64,000 nucleotides of DNA, taken from NCBI GenBank assembly GCA_003838145.1, contig QYZZ01000033.1, positions 30,355 to 94,354 on the forward strand. Direction: 5' to 3'. Numbering within the stretch: position 1 is the stretch's first letter; every line of letters starts with the position of its first letter. The position numbers and the translations under genes were made by a program. Below the pieces are notes generated by a model. That model was not told the DNA's origin. It did not search any database and saw only the letters and a program-made list of their open reading frames with translations. This document shows positions 10,626-21,259 of the stretch, one piece after another. The DNA is from Tindallia sp. MSAO_Bac2 (GTDB taxonomy: Bacteria > Bacillota > Clostridia > Peptostreptococcales > Tindalliaceae).

Positions 10626-12067
10626 CAGGAACCCTCCTCATCCAGTCGTTGAAATACTCGATGGCCATTTTGCTTTTGTGCTTTTTCCGGAAGATCCATG
10701 GGGTATTCACCATCAAAGCATGCCAGACAAAACTGTCGGCGAGGCTTTCCAACAGCCTTTACCAGTCCTTCAGGACTCAGGTAATTGAGACTGTCCGCTC
10801 CAATTACCTTTCGGATCTGTTCCACGGTTTTAACGGCACCAATTAACTGATTCCGGTCCGGGGTGTCAATGCCAAAGTAGCAGCTATAAGCTACCGGCGG
10901 TGAGCTGACCCTTACATGTACCTCTTTGGCTCCAGCCTGTTTCAGGGTTTCCACAATTCGTTTACTGGTGGTTCCACGGACGATGGAATCATCGATCAGT
11001 ATCAACCTTTTCCCTTCAATATTAGCTGCCATAGGGGAAAGCTTAAGCTTAACAGCCAGTTCCCTTATAGCCTGCGTCGGCTGAATAAAGGTTCTGCCGA
11101 TATATCGGTTTTTAATCAACCCTTCTCCGTAAGGAATTCCGGATTCCTCTGCGTAACCCAAAGCTACAGGAATGGAAGAATCCGGTACCGCCATAACCAT
11201 ATCTGCATCAACAGGGCTTTCTTTAGACAGGATCCGTCCTGAATTTTTCCTTGCCTGATAAACATTGATACCATCAATCACGCTGTCTGGTCTGGCAAAA
11301 TAGATATATTCAAATATGCAACTGGCTCTCCTGGGTGATGACATGAAAAATTCAGATTCGATTCCTTCCGGCGTTATGGTCACCATTTCACCTGGCTCAA
11401 CATCCCGTACCATGGTTGCACCCATCACATCAAAGGCGCTGCTTTCCGATGACAACACATAGCCTTTTTCCGTTTTTCCGATGCAAAGCGGTCTTAATCC
11501 CAAAGGATCCCTCACACCTATGAGGCATTCTTCATTCATAATCACCAGAGCATAGGCTCCCTTTATTAATTCCATGGACCGGCGGATGGCACCGTGAATG
11601 CCTTCGTTGCTGTAACGGGCAATTAGATTAACAATCACTTCCGAATCAATGGTGGTTTGAAAAACAACACCTGAATCCTCCAGCCGATCCCTTAATAGTT
11701 TGGCGTTTACCAGATTTCCATTATGTGCCAGAGCAATGGTTCCGCCTCTGTACCGCACCACCAGCGGTTGCGCATTTTCCACATCGGATTCTCCGGAGGT
11801 GGAGTAACGAACATGACCTACCCCTATGTGCCCCTTCAGCTTTTCCAGATCAGCATTGGAAAAAACTTCGGAAACCAGGCCCATGTCTTTATGCCATCTT
11901 GTTTTTTCTCCGTCATTAACTGCAATACCAGCGCTTTCCTGACCTCTGTGCTGCAAGGCATACAACCCAAAATAAAGCAGTTCCGACGTATGGTCGTCCT
12001 CTGTCTGGATAAGACCGGCAACACCACACTCTTCCCTTAAATCATCCCACATCATTTCATTCGACAC
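10625..12067 (-). CDS. purF: Amidophosphoribosyltransferase
   Basis: ECGVAGLIQ N-terminal nucleophile region and PRPP motif RLILIDDSIVRGTTS. GTG start at 12067 preceded by GGAGGG; the longer track ORF overlaps purC. Confidence 0.95.
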   Translation of the reverse strand: MSNEMMWDDLREECGVAGLIQTEDDHTSELLYFGLYALQHRGQESAGIAVNDGEKTRWHKDMGLVSEVFSNADLEKLKGHIGVGHVRYSTSGESDVENAQPLVVRYRGGTIALAHNGNLVNAKLLRDRLEDSGVVFQTTIDSEVIVNLIARYSNEGIHGAIRRSMELIKGAYALVIMNEECLIGVRDPLGLRPLCIGKTEKGYVLSSESSAFDVMGATMVRDVEPGEMVTITPEGIESEFFMSSPRRASCIFEYIYFARPDSVIDGINVYQARKNSGRILSKESPVDADMVMAVPDSSIPVALGYAEESGIPYGEGLIKNRYIGRTFIQPTQAIRELAVKLKLSPMAANIEGKRLILIDDSIVRGTTSKRIVETLKQAGAKEVHVRVSSPPVAYSCYFGIDTPDRNQLIGAVKTVEQIRKVIGADSLNYLSPEGLVKAVGKPRRQFCLACFDGEYPMDLPEKAQKQNGHRVFQRLDEEGS

Positions 12068-12083
12068 AGCAAACCCTCCATTT

Positions 12084-12818
12084 TCAGGCATTAAGCGCCT
12101 TTTTAACCCGATCCAGTACTTCCTGATAGTGTTCTGCCACTTGTCCAAGATCTTTCCGAAACCTGTCTTTATCCATGACTTCACCTGTTTTGATGTCCCA
12201 TAACCGGCAGGTATCCGGTGATATTTCATCCGCCAGCAGTACTTCAGCTTCTTTCAGTCCAAATTCAAGTTTAAAATCCACTAGGGTAAGTCCGGCTTTT
12301 TCCATCAGCTCCACCAGCACCTGGTTCACTTTCAGGGCAGCTGCTCTTATACTGGATACCTGTTCCTCCGTGGCCCACTCCAAAGCAATGATATGATCTT
12401 CACTAACCATCGGATCTCCCAGTTCATCCTTTTTAAATGAATATTCCACAATTGGCTTTTTCATTATCTTTCCTTCTTCAATTCCCATATTTCGGGCCAT
12501 TGATCCGGCAGCAACGTTACGCACAATCACTTCCAACGGTATGATATCCACAGCATAAACCAGCATTTCCCTATCGGATAACTGCCTCAGAAAGTGAGTT
12601 TTTACTCCCTTTTCTTCCAGATACGGATAAAGTAGTGATGACAACGTATTATTAATAATTCCTTTGCCGTGGATCTGACTTTTCTTTTTGCCATTGAAGG
12701 CGGTGGCATCATCCTTAAAGTACACGATCACAGTCGATGGGTCCTGAGTTGCATATACCTGCTTTGCCTTTCCTTCATAAAGCATTTCTTTTTTTTCCGG
12801 CGTTAACATGTCTGTCAT
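12084..12818 (-). CDS. purC: Phosphoribosylaminoimidazole-succinocarboxamide synthase
   Basis: LYEGKAKQVYAT, VKTHFLRQLSDREMLV, DTCRLWD. Confidence 0.97.
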   Translation of the reverse strand: MTDMLTPEKKEMLYEGKAKQVYATQDPSTVIVYFKDDATAFNGKKKSQIHGKGIINNTLSSLLYPYLEEKGVKTHFLRQLSDREMLVYAVDIIPLEVIVRNVAAGSMARNMGIEEGKIMKKPIVEYSFKKDELGDPMVSEDHIIALEWATEEQVSSIRAAALKVNQVLVELMEKAGLTLVDFKLEFGLKEAEVLLADEISPDTCRLWDIKTGEVMDKDRFRKDLGQVAEHYQEVLDRVKKALNA

Positions 12819-12822
12819 CCCC

Positions 12823-13341
12823 CTATCTCCCTTCTAAAAAACCATCAATTCCTGTTTTTTCAAGGGTTTCTGCTTTTTTTAGCACCTGATCACTTTGCTG
12901 ATTGCGAAAAGCTTCCAGCTTTTCTGTTATATCCGGGTTAGAAATACTTAAAATCTGCGCTGCCAGCAGCCCGGCATTTTTTGCGCCATTAATGGCAACC
13001 GTGGCCACAGGAATTCCTGCCGGCATCTGAACGATGGATAAAAGAGAATCCCAGCCACTTAAAGATCTGCTTTTTACCGGCACTCCTATTACCGGAAGAG
13101 TGGTCATGGATGCCACCATACCCGGTAAGTGGGCAGCACCACCTGCTCCGGCAATAATAACTCTAATTCCCCGTTCCCTGGCTTTTTGTGCGTAATCAAC
13201 CATCCGCTCCGGTGTTCTGTGAGCCGACACAATCGTTGTTTCACACGCAATGTCCAAGTCCTCCAGTGCCTGTGCAGCCTCTTTCATCACCGGCAGATCA
13301 GAATCACTGCCCATAATGATGCCAACTTCCGGTCTATTCAT
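12823..13341 (-). CDS. purE: 5-(carboxyamino)imidazole ribonucleotide mutase
   Basis: [38 protein letters not shown]. Confidence 0.97.
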   Translation of the reverse strand: MNRPEVGIIMGSDSDLPVMKEAAQALEDLDIACETTIVSAHRTPERMVDYAQKARERGIRVIIAGAGGAAHLPGMVASMTTLPVIGVPVKSRSLSGWDSLLSIVQMPAGIPVATVAINGAKNAGLLAAQILSISNPDITEKLEAFRNQQSDQVLKKAETLEKTGIDGFLEGR

Positions 13342-13358
13342 AAAATCAGCCTCCTCTA

Positions 13359-14522
13359 TTACATCAATTTTTCTTCAGCCACTTTTACCTTTAAAATCCG
13401 GCGTACTTCCTCAACTTTTTCCAGGGCTTCCTCCCTGCTCTCTCCCAAAATGGTTACATGCCCCATTTTCCTGCCAGGCCTGCTTTCTGTTTTCCCATAT
13501 AGATGCGGGTAAACATCTCCCAGTTGCATTGCTTCCGAAATACCTTCCAGAACCGGTGCTCCTGTGTTGGCAGGATCACCCAGTAAATTCAGCATCACTG
13601 CCGGCTTAAACAGCTTCGGCTTTTCCAGGGGCCAGCCCATAATGGCCCGGATTTGCTGACCGAATTGCGAAATATTACATGCTTCTATGGTGTAATGTCC
13701 GGAATTATGAGTTCTGGGGGCAATTTCATTAATTAACAGATTTTCAGCTTCATCCACAAACATTTCTATGCAAAAAATCCCAATGCCTTTCAGCTGTTTC
13801 ATAGCATCACTTGCCAGATCCTGAGCCTGCCTAAGCACTGTATCCGGAAGCGGTGCCGGCACTATGCTCATATCCAGGATATTTTCTTTATGAATGTTCT
13901 GACCCACCGGGAATGTTTCCGTGTTTCCGTTGTGGTCTCTTGCCACAATAACTGAAATCTCCATCTGATAATTCACAAATTTTTCTGCCATCAGCGATGC
14001 TCCATCTCCTCCAAGAGCAAAAAAGGCGTCTTTCAGATCTTCCGGTCCATCAACTTTGGCATTTCCTTTCCCATCATAACCACCCTTGCGGGATTTCAGA
14101 AGAAAGGGGTATCCGAACAGATCCGCTGCTCTGTTCATATCAGCGGGTTCCAGAATTTTTATGTATGGAGACACAGGTAATCCACAGGCATCCAATCTTT
14201 GATTCTGACGATATTTATCCTGAATCATGTAGAGGGTTTCCGCAGAAGGCATAACCTTACAGCCACCTTCTTCCAGTTTCATCAGGGTTTCTGCATTGAT
14301 ATGTTCAAACTCATAGGTAAGTCGAAGACTTTTTTCAGCCAGCCTATTAATACTTGCCTCATCAAAAAAACGGCCATGAATCATTTCATGAGCCATTACT
14401 CCTGCCGGGCAATTGTCTGAAGGGTCCAAAACGGCAAAAGTCAAGCCCATTCGGTGTCCTTCCATCAGCAGCATTTTTCCTAATTGTCCTCCGCCAACGA
14501 CTCCAATGTCACAGCGTTTCAC
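13359..14522 (-). CDS. purK: 5-(carboxyamino)imidazole ribonucleotide synthase
   Basis: [22 protein letters not shown]-grasp, [19 protein letters not shown]. Confidence 0.96.
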   Translation of the reverse strand: MKRCDIGVVGGGQLGKMLLMEGHRMGLTFAVLDPSDNCPAGVMAHEMIHGRFFDEASINRLAEKSLRLTYEFEHINAETLMKLEEGGCKVMPSAETLYMIQDKYRQNQRLDACGLPVSPYIKILEPADMNRAADLFGYPFLLKSRKGGYDGKGNAKVDGPEDLKDAFFALGGDGASLMAEKFVNYQMEISVIVARDHNGNTETFPVGQNIHKENILDMSIVPAPLPDTVLRQAQDLASDAMKQLKGIGIFCIEMFVDEAENLLINEIAPRTHNSGHYTIEACNISQFGQQIRAIMGWPLEKPKLFKPAVMLNLLGDPANTGAPVLEGISEAMQLGDVYPHLYGKTESRPGRKMGHVTILGESREEALEKVEEVRRILKVKVAEEKLM

Positions 14523-14573
14523 TGGTTGTGCCTCCTTTAAATAAAGATGAACTAAAAGTGTTTATCCTAAAAA

Positions 14574-14610
14574 GCAACGGCAGAAAGATCTGTAAGTCTT
14601 CCTGCCGTCA
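14574..14610 (-). terminator. Stem-loop between permease and purK (attenuator or partial terminator)
   Basis: Minus strand ACGGCAGGAAGACTTACAGATCTTTCTGCCGTTGCTTTTT. Confidence 0.6.
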
Positions 14611-14621
14611 TGTTTTTTTTA

Positions 14622-15950
14622 TTAATGCGGCAGTATGGTGAATCGCAGGATAAATAGTAAAGCCAACACATATATTGCCGGATGAACGTCTTTTCCTTCT
14701 CCTACAGCCACTTTAGTAATTGGGTAAAAGATCAGGCCGGCAGCAATGCCATTTGCAATACTGAAAGTAAAGGGCATTATAGCAATAGTCAGGAATGCCG
14801 GCATTGCTTCGGTAAAGTTGTCAAAATTGATATTTTTCACTGTGCTCATCATAAGAACGCCCACAACAATCAAAGCCGGAGCCGTTGCCTGAGGCGGAAC
14901 AACCAGGGCAATAGGCGCCAGTGCTATGGCGAACAAAAACAACACACCCGTTGTCACAGCAGTAAGTCCTGTCTTGCCGCCTTCCGAAACCCCTGCAGCA
15001 GACTCTACATAAGTGGTTACCGTAGATGTACCCAGAACCGCACCGGCAGAAGTGGCAATTGCATCTGACCACAGCGCCTGCTTCATATTGGGAAGTTTTC
15101 CCTCTTCATCCAGCATACCAGCTTTATTACCGGTCCCGATAAGGGTTCCGATGGTATCAAACATATCCACCAAACTGAAGGATACCACTACAAAAAGTAC
15201 GCTGGTCAGTGCACCTGTAATTCCAGCTTCGCCAATGGCAAGCAGCCCAGCCAGATCCATCTTCATAAAGGTTGGGGATATATCAGGTCTTGCAAAAGCA
15301 GCAATATCAGTGCTGGTAACACCCATGGGAATTCCGATGGCTGTTGTCAGCAAAATACCAATCAAAATAGCGCCCTTCATTCCCTTTGCCATTAAAATTC
15401 CTGTAATAACAAGGCCGATTACTGATAAAATAACTTTAGGATCAGTAAAACTGCCAAAATCCACCAAAGTGGCTTCATAAGGTATGACAATGCCTCCATT
15501 TTTCAGACCAATCAGTGCAATAAAAAGACCAATACCACCGCCAATAGCATGTTTTAGCGAGTTGGGAATAGCGTTCACAATCGCTTCTCTGGTGCCCGTT
15601 GCAGTTAACAGCATAAATACAAGTCCTGAAATAAAAACAGCTGCCAATGCCTGTTCCCAGGTGTAATTCATACCCAGTACGACACTAAAAGCAAAAAACG
15701 CGTTCAGTCCCATGCCCGGTGCCTGCGCAAAAGGCAGATTGGCATAAAATCCCATGATAAAGGTTCCAATGGCCGCCGAAATACAGGTAGCCAGAAAAAC
15801 TGCGTTAAAATCCATTCCGGCTGCGGATAATATATCCGGATTAACAAAAAGTATGTACGCCATTGTGATAAAAGTAGTGAACCCCGCCAAAATTTCTGTT
15901 TTGACATTTGTGCCCCGTTCCGTTAACTTAAAATAACTGTCCATGATCAA
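14622..15950 (-). CDS. NCS2-family (AzgA/PbuG-type) hypoxanthine/guanine permease
   Basis: 442 aa; TEILAGFTTFITMAYILFVNPDILS, GMGLNAFFAF; preceded by a purine riboswitch. Confidence 0.93.
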   Translation of the reverse strand: MIMDSYFKLTERGTNVKTEILAGFTTFITMAYILFVNPDILSAAGMDFNAVFLATCISAAIGTFIMGFYANLPFAQAPGMGLNAFFAFSVVLGMNYTWEQALAAVFISGLVFMLLTATGTREAIVNAIPNSLKHAIGGGIGLFIALIGLKNGGIVIPYEATLVDFGSFTDPKVILSVIGLVITGILMAKGMKGAILIGILLTTAIGIPMGVTSTDIAAFARPDISPTFMKMDLAGLLAIGEAGITGALTSVLFVVVSFSLVDMFDTIGTLIGTGNKAGMLDEEGKLPNMKQALWSDAIATSAGAVLGTSTVTTYVESAAGVSEGGKTGLTAVTTGVLFLFAIALAPIALVVPPQATAPALIVVGVLMMSTVKNINFDNFTEAMPAFLTIAIMPFTFSIANGIAAGLIFYPITKVAVGEGKDVHPAIYVLALLFILRFTILPH

Positions 15951-16000
15951 AATGCCTCCTTAGTATAATTCGTTTTTTTGAAAGCGATGCAGAAATAAGA

Positions 16001-16048
16001 AAAGTCCTGTTGCCGATTCCATAGAGTGAATCAAGCCCAGGACTTTCA
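16001..16048 (-). terminator. Purine riboswitch expression-platform terminator
   Basis: Minus strand AAAGTCCTG...GATTC-ACTCTATG-GAATC...CAGGACTTTTCTTATTT. Confidence 0.75.
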
Positions 16049-16102
16049 TTGATCAGTAAACCCTTCTCATTAAGAAGAGCCAACATCGCCTTTCGGCACA
16101 GG

Positions 16103-16180
16103 CCTCACTCGTAGTAGAGCCATTTACGGTGACTCTGTAGAAACTGCCGAACCATATTATCGGCATTATAAGGTTGAGTT
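16103..16180 (-). promoter_or_regulatory. Purine riboswitch aptamer, guanine/hypoxanthine class predicted
   Basis: Minus strand TATAATGCCGATAATATGGTTCGGCAGTTTCTACAGAGTCACCGTAAATGGCTCTACTACG: conserved L2 (ATATGG), J2/3 (GTTTCTAC), L3 (ACCGTAAAT); C at the position aligning with C74 of xpt. Confidence 0.93.
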
Positions 16181-16291
16181 CTTTCTTTATCATAGCAAAA
16201 ACGAAACAAAAAGCAAAGCATTTTTCGAATCTTTTTATCCATTATTTTGCAAATAAACCTTCTCACCCTGAACATTTATCCATTCACCCTG

Positions 16292-18694
16292 TTAAATGTT
16301 CGGATTTTCTGCCTCCAGCTGAAATCCATCCTCCCGAAACAAACTTAAGCAGGCATCCGCCACCGCTTCATCATACCAGTAACCCCGGTATACTTCTATT
16401 TCCTTGAGGGCATAGTCCAATCCCAATGCCGGTCGTTGAGGGCGGTGCGAAGAGATGGCCTCCACCACATCTGATACCATTAAAATTTTTGCTCCCAGCA
16501 GAATTTCTTCCCTTTTCAGTCCATTAGGGTAGCCGGAACCATCTATTTTTTCATGATGCTGTAAAATCATGTCAGCAACAGGCCAGTCAAAATCAATATC
16601 TGCCAGTACATCATAAGCATTCTGAGGGTGGGTTTTAATGAACTCGAATTCCAGCGGTGTCAGCCGGGAAGGCTTGCTGAGAATTTCCGAAGGAATGATG
16701 ATCTTCCCTATGTCATGCAAGGCAGCCGCAATCCAAAGGCCCTGGATCTGACTTTCGTGCATGTTCATTTTCCTCCCAATAGCTACAGCTAACTGAGCTA
16801 CTCGCTGCTGGTGTCCAAAAATATATAAGTCCCGCTTTTCCGATAGTTTAGCAAAACTGTTAACGGTTTCTGTCAATGCTCTTTTCAATTGCTCTTCTAT
16901 CCGTTTTTGACCGGAAATATCAGTGTAAGTAGCCTGATGACCGGCAATTTTGCCGTCCACCATAATTGGGCCTCCACGAATGATCACTGGTATCTCTTTA
17001 CCGTGTTTGGAGTATCTCAGGGTTTCAACCTCCAGGTTCTGAAGGCGGCCGGCGAGTCTTTCGATTCTTTTGGCTTCCTCCAGCTGATGAGGTGCCACTA
17101 TTAAATCGTCAATTCTTTGACCCCGACACTCTTTAGCAGTATATTCAAAAGTATCTGCAAATTTCCGATTCACATTTTTAATGATCATGTCTTTCGTCAT
17201 ATGAACAATGGCGTCAGGTGATTGCTGGAAAAATGAAGACAAAATCTGTTCCTGATAGCTCATGGCTTTTTCCAGTTCTTTTTCTTCTGAAATATCAGTA
17301 ATGATTCCGCTGAATTGTTGTAATTTGCCATTGTCATTCCAACGCACCGGCCTGCCGCTGATTCTTGCCCAGAAAGAGCCGCCGTCTTTACGTCGCATCA
17401 GAATCTCTTTCTGATAGTTTTTTTCTTCCCGTATTGTTTCTTCATCACTTTTCAGTACTTCTGACCGAACAGAAGGGTCGATTCGCTCATTCCATTCTTC
17501 CGTCGTAATGATTTCATCTGAGAGCCCCAATATTCTTCGACTTCCCGCATCAAGGTAGATGGTTTTATTTTCCAGATCCCATTCCCATATCCCGGAACCG
17601 CTGCCTTCCAGCACAAAAGTAAGCTGTCGCCTGTTCTCTATCAGACGGTTCATTTTTTCACGCCATCCGCTTATGTCTGTGTGGGTTCCGGTGATTCGGA
17701 GAGGTTGCCCATTTTCATCCCACGCCACCACCTTCCCCCTTGAGAGTATCCAGCAGTAACTGCCGTCTTTTTTTCTCATTCGGAACTCATAACGATGAAA
17801 AAGATACTCCCCGTTACGAAACTGTTGAAGGATTTTATGTATTCGCTGATGGTCCTCCGGATGAATATGGTCAGCGAAAAAATCAATGCTGTTTTCAATT
17901 TCTTCCTTCGTATATCCCAGCATACCGGCCCACTGTTCCGTTATTGTGTTTTTGCCTTCCGTCAGATCCCAGTCCCACACTCCGTCCTGGCTACCTTCTA
18001 TGGCAAAGCTCCAGCGCTCCTTGCTGCTTTTAATCTGGCTTTCCTGCCGCTTCAATTGCTTATAGTGCTCCTGAAGTTCCTGTTCAGTGGCCCGAAGCTG
18101 TTGAATGGAAACTTCCCGCTGCTGATTTACTGCACTCAACTCAGCACGAACAGACTGCCGATCCTGAGTTCCCTGTATCATTTCAGCAAAATACTCCGTC
18201 AGCATTTGCAAAAACGATAAGTGCTGATTCAGTTCCATAATAGACAGTACCGGAACTTCCTGTAGGCTTTTAAGATAATTTTCTTCATCAAATCCGAATT
18301 TTTTTGCCTGTTGGCGGAACCTTTCCTGATTAGGAGGTTCAAGGAAAAATTCTCCAAGAATCAATGTGGCTACTTTCCTCTCTCCAGCCATAATGGGCAC
18401 CGCAACATTTATCAGACCATTTGCGCAGGTTTGCCGGTAACTCGTCTGACTGGACTTATCCGTGATCAGACGAACCATTTTTTTATTGCTAAATCGGCAG
18501 CATTCTTTTGCCTCCGGATTTTTTTGATGAAACTCCCTGCAGAGCCTTTGATGAGACGCCTCTGTCACCGAGTTTCCTTCCATATCCATCAACAAAGCAG
18601 TTAAACCTGTAGATTTTTGAAAGTCTGTTAGTATTTCCCTGAATCGTTGAAATTCATCATTTTTTTCCAGCTGCAACGGTTTTTCGAGAGACAC
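16292..18694 (-). CDS. PocR sensory domain - PAS repeats - HD-GYP (predicted c-di-GMP phosphodiesterase)
   Basis: PocR-like N-terminus (CCRFSNKK...GEFFLEPP), PAS repeats, HD-GYP HDIGKI...HHEKIDGSGYPNGL. GTG start 18694 proposed from AAAGGAG spacing; track starts at 18727. Confidence 0.88.
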   Translation of the reverse strand: MSLEKPLQLEKNDEFQRFREILTDFQKSTGLTALLMDMEGNSVTEASHQRLCREFHQKNPEAKECCRFSNKKMVRLITDKSSQTSYRQTCANGLINVAVPIMAGERKVATLILGEFFLEPPNQERFRQQAKKFGFDEENYLKSLQEVPVLSIMELNQHLSFLQMLTEYFAEMIQGTQDRQSVRAELSAVNQQREVSIQQLRATEQELQEHYKQLKRQESQIKSSKERWSFAIEGSQDGVWDWDLTEGKNTITEQWAGMLGYTKEEIENSIDFFADHIHPEDHQRIHKILQQFRNGEYLFHRYEFRMRKKDGSYCWILSRGKVVAWDENGQPLRITGTHTDISGWREKMNRLIENRRQLTFVLEGSGSGIWEWDLENKTIYLDAGSRRILGLSDEIITTEEWNERIDPSVRSEVLKSDEETIREEKNYQKEILMRRKDGGSFWARISGRPVRWNDNGKLQQFSGIITDISEEKELEKAMSYQEQILSSFFQQSPDAIVHMTKDMIIKNVNRKFADTFEYTAKECRGQRIDDLIVAPHQLEEAKRIERLAGRLQNLEVETLRYSKHGKEIPVIIRGGPIMVDGKIAGHQATYTDISGQKRIEEQLKRALTETVNSFAKLSEKRDLYIFGHQQRVAQLAVAIGRKMNMHESQIQGLWIAAALHDIGKIIIPSEILSKPSRLTPLEFEFIKTHPQNAYDVLADIDFDWPVADMILQHHEKIDGSGYPNGLKREEILLGAKILMVSDVVEAISSHRPQRPALGLDYALKEIEVYRGYWYDEAVADACLSLFREDGFQLEAENPNI

Positions 18695-18727
18695 AGTTCT
18701 CATCTCCTTTCCCTGGACTCTCAACAA

Positions 18728-21100
18728 TTACTCAAAGTCGAAAGACCCATCTTGAAATAATGCAAGACATATTTCAGCCATTTCATCATCATACCAGCTG
18801 TCTTTTCTATTCTGAATTTCTTTCAAAGCCACATCAATACCCAGAGCCGGCCGGTAGGGACGATGAGAAGAGATAGCTTCTACCACATCAGCAATAATTA
18901 AAATTCTGGCCTCAGGAAGTATATCATTTTTTTGCAATCCCTGCGGGTAGCCACTGCCATCAATACGTTCATGGTGTTGCAGAACCATATCTGCTACCGG
19001 CCATTCAAACTCAATGTTTTTCAGGATATCATACGCATTCTGCGGGTGGGTTTTAATGTATTCAAACTCCAGTTTTGTCAGACGGGATGGCTTGCTAAGA
19101 ATCTCTGACGGGATCATTATTTTTCCTATATCATGAAGCAAAGCTGCAGTTCTCAGTCCTTCGACGCGGTGTTCTCCCCATCCAAGGGCCTTACCAATAG
19201 CCGACGCCAAACCAGCCACTCTTTTCTGGTGATCAGCGGTATATAAATCTCTTTTTTCTGATATTCTGGAAAGACTCCGGACTGTATCCTTCAGGGTTTT
19301 TCTCAGTTGATTTTCCGTTTGGATCAATTTGCTGATATCTGTATAGCTACCCTGGGCACCAACTACCTTTTTATCCACCACGGCAGGTCCTACCCGGATA
19401 ATAACCGGCACTGTTTCCCCATTCTTTTTCTTTCGAAGACCACGGCCTTCGAAGTGCTGATTATGATAGGGAGCAGCCGATATCTGGCGTCCTTCAGTCA
19501 TGTTCTTTTCCGGCACAACCAGCTGATCGAGGTCCTTTCCATATGCTTCTTCTTCCGAATAACCAAAAATTTCTTCAAAACGACGGTTAATCATTCTAAT
19601 TATATTTTTTCCATTCTGAAAGGAAGAATATACCAACGCATCCGGCGAATAATCAAACAGGGCTTCCAGTTCTTTTTGCTGCCTTTCAAATTCTGAACTT
19701 TTTTTAATTTTTTCCGTTATATCTGTCAGCATCCCACTGACACGAAGAATGTTCCCGTCATCGTCATAATCGACAGCTCTTCCTCTATCCAGTACCCATC
19801 GGATGGTTCCGTCCGGTCTCAGAATCCGATATTGATGATTGAAGCTCTGTTTTTTACTGAATTTTTCTTTTTCTTCCTCAACAATTCTATCCCGGTCTTC
19901 TGGATGAATTAGCTGCTTCCAGGTATCTGGCGATACATTGTTGCTTTCTATTCCCCATATTTCCTTTGTATTGTCCGATATAACCGCCTTACCAGTCTCA
20001 TAGTTGGTGTCCCACCATCCGTCACCACTGGCATCCAGTGCCACTTCTATTCGACGCTGGCTTTCTTCCAGCTTTTGTTCCAATTGCCTGTTTTCCGTCA
20101 CATCTGTCTGAGTTCCCACAACTCTCTGAGGCTTTCCGTCAGCATCCCATTCAAATACTTTTCCACGACTTCGAATCCAACGGTAGCTTCCATTCGCAGC
20201 TTTCATCCGAAATTCATATTCCCATTGTTCGTACTCTCCATTCATAAACCCATCCAGTGTTTTGTCCACCAGGCTTATGTCCTCCGGATGAATGAGTGAC
20301 TTAAAGAAGCTGAAAGTGTTTTTAGCCTGGGAAGGCTCATAACCCAACATTTCCGACCAACGGTGAGAGACGTAATTTTTGCCCGTAGGAATATGCCAGT
20401 CCCAGACACCATCCCGGCTGCCTTCCACAGCGAAAGCATATCGCTCCTCTGTCTCGCGCAACATCCTCTCTTTGACCAGCAGTTCTTCATATTGATTCCT
20501 CAGTTGTTGCTCAGAATCCTGTAGCAACTGAAAAGTTTTTTCCAGTTCCTCATTGGACTTTATCAGTTCTTGTTCTTCTTCAGCCTGAAGATCTTTAGTT
20601 AATTCCACAGAGATGGCAAAGGCAGCCAGCCGGTGAACCATTCGCAGATGTAATAAAAGTTTTTCCTTGCTGATGACCGGCACTTTTTTGATTTTTTCAA
20701 GGTATATTTTTTTATCAAAACCGTACAACTCTGCCTGTTTCGCAAAAAAATCCAGATCCGGCGGCTCCAGAAAGAACTGGCCACCAAAAACACAGCCAAT
20801 TTTCTGCCCGTTTTGAGTTATATTCATCACTGCATTCCCAATCCCCAAAGGACAGGTATACAGAACGTATTCTTCCTGATCCTGATGCTTCATTCTACAG
20901 TGGGTCTTTTCACTCTCAACACATTGCCGGTATGTATCTTCATTGACTCGATGAAATTCCCGGCAAACAGGCTGGGGGTCCGAAGAAGCAAGAAGCTGGC
21001 CACTTTGATCCATTAAGGCTGCCGTTAATCCGGTCATTATCTTAAGACTTTCAAAGAGTCGGGTAATTTTTTCCTGGGATTCAAGCGCTAAAGTCATCAT
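18728..21100 (-). CDS. PocR sensory domain - PAS repeats - HD-GYP, tandem paralog
   Basis: Same architecture; HDIGKIMIPSEILSKPSRLTKLEFEYIKTHPQNAYDIL...HHERIDGSGYPQGL. Confidence 0.88.
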   Translation of the reverse strand: MMTLALESQEKITRLFESLKIMTGLTAALMDQSGQLLASSDPQPVCREFHRVNEDTYRQCVESEKTHCRMKHQDQEEYVLYTCPLGIGNAVMNITQNGQKIGCVFGGQFFLEPPDLDFFAKQAELYGFDKKIYLEKIKKVPVISKEKLLLHLRMVHRLAAFAISVELTKDLQAEEEQELIKSNEELEKTFQLLQDSEQQLRNQYEELLVKERMLRETEERYAFAVEGSRDGVWDWHIPTGKNYVSHRWSEMLGYEPSQAKNTFSFFKSLIHPEDISLVDKTLDGFMNGEYEQWEYEFRMKAANGSYRWIRSRGKVFEWDADGKPQRVVGTQTDVTENRQLEQKLEESQRRIEVALDASGDGWWDTNYETGKAVISDNTKEIWGIESNNVSPDTWKQLIHPEDRDRIVEEEKEKFSKKQSFNHQYRILRPDGTIRWVLDRGRAVDYDDDGNILRVSGMLTDITEKIKKSSEFERQQKELEALFDYSPDALVYSSFQNGKNIIRMINRRFEEIFGYSEEEAYGKDLDQLVVPEKNMTEGRQISAAPYHNQHFEGRGLRKKKNGETVPVIIRVGPAVVDKKVVGAQGSYTDISKLIQTENQLRKTLKDTVRSLSRISEKRDLYTADHQKRVAGLASAIGKALGWGEHRVEGLRTAALLHDIGKIMIPSEILSKPSRLTKLEFEYIKTHPQNAYDILKNIEFEWPVADMVLQHHERIDGSGYPQGLQKNDILPEARILIIADVVEAISSHRPYRPALGIDVALKEIQNRKDSWYDDEMAEICLALFQDGSFDFE

Positions 21101-21259
21101 TCGTCACCCTTTTTTCTGTCTCGGAAACTCAAGTCCGGTTGAGCTATTGCTCTTATATATAGTATACGACATTGAAGCCAAATTTCCTTTCCTTTTTTAC
21201 AAAATTCAACACAGAAAAAGCGAGTCCCGCCCAGAGACTCACTTTTTTCTAAGGTGTTT

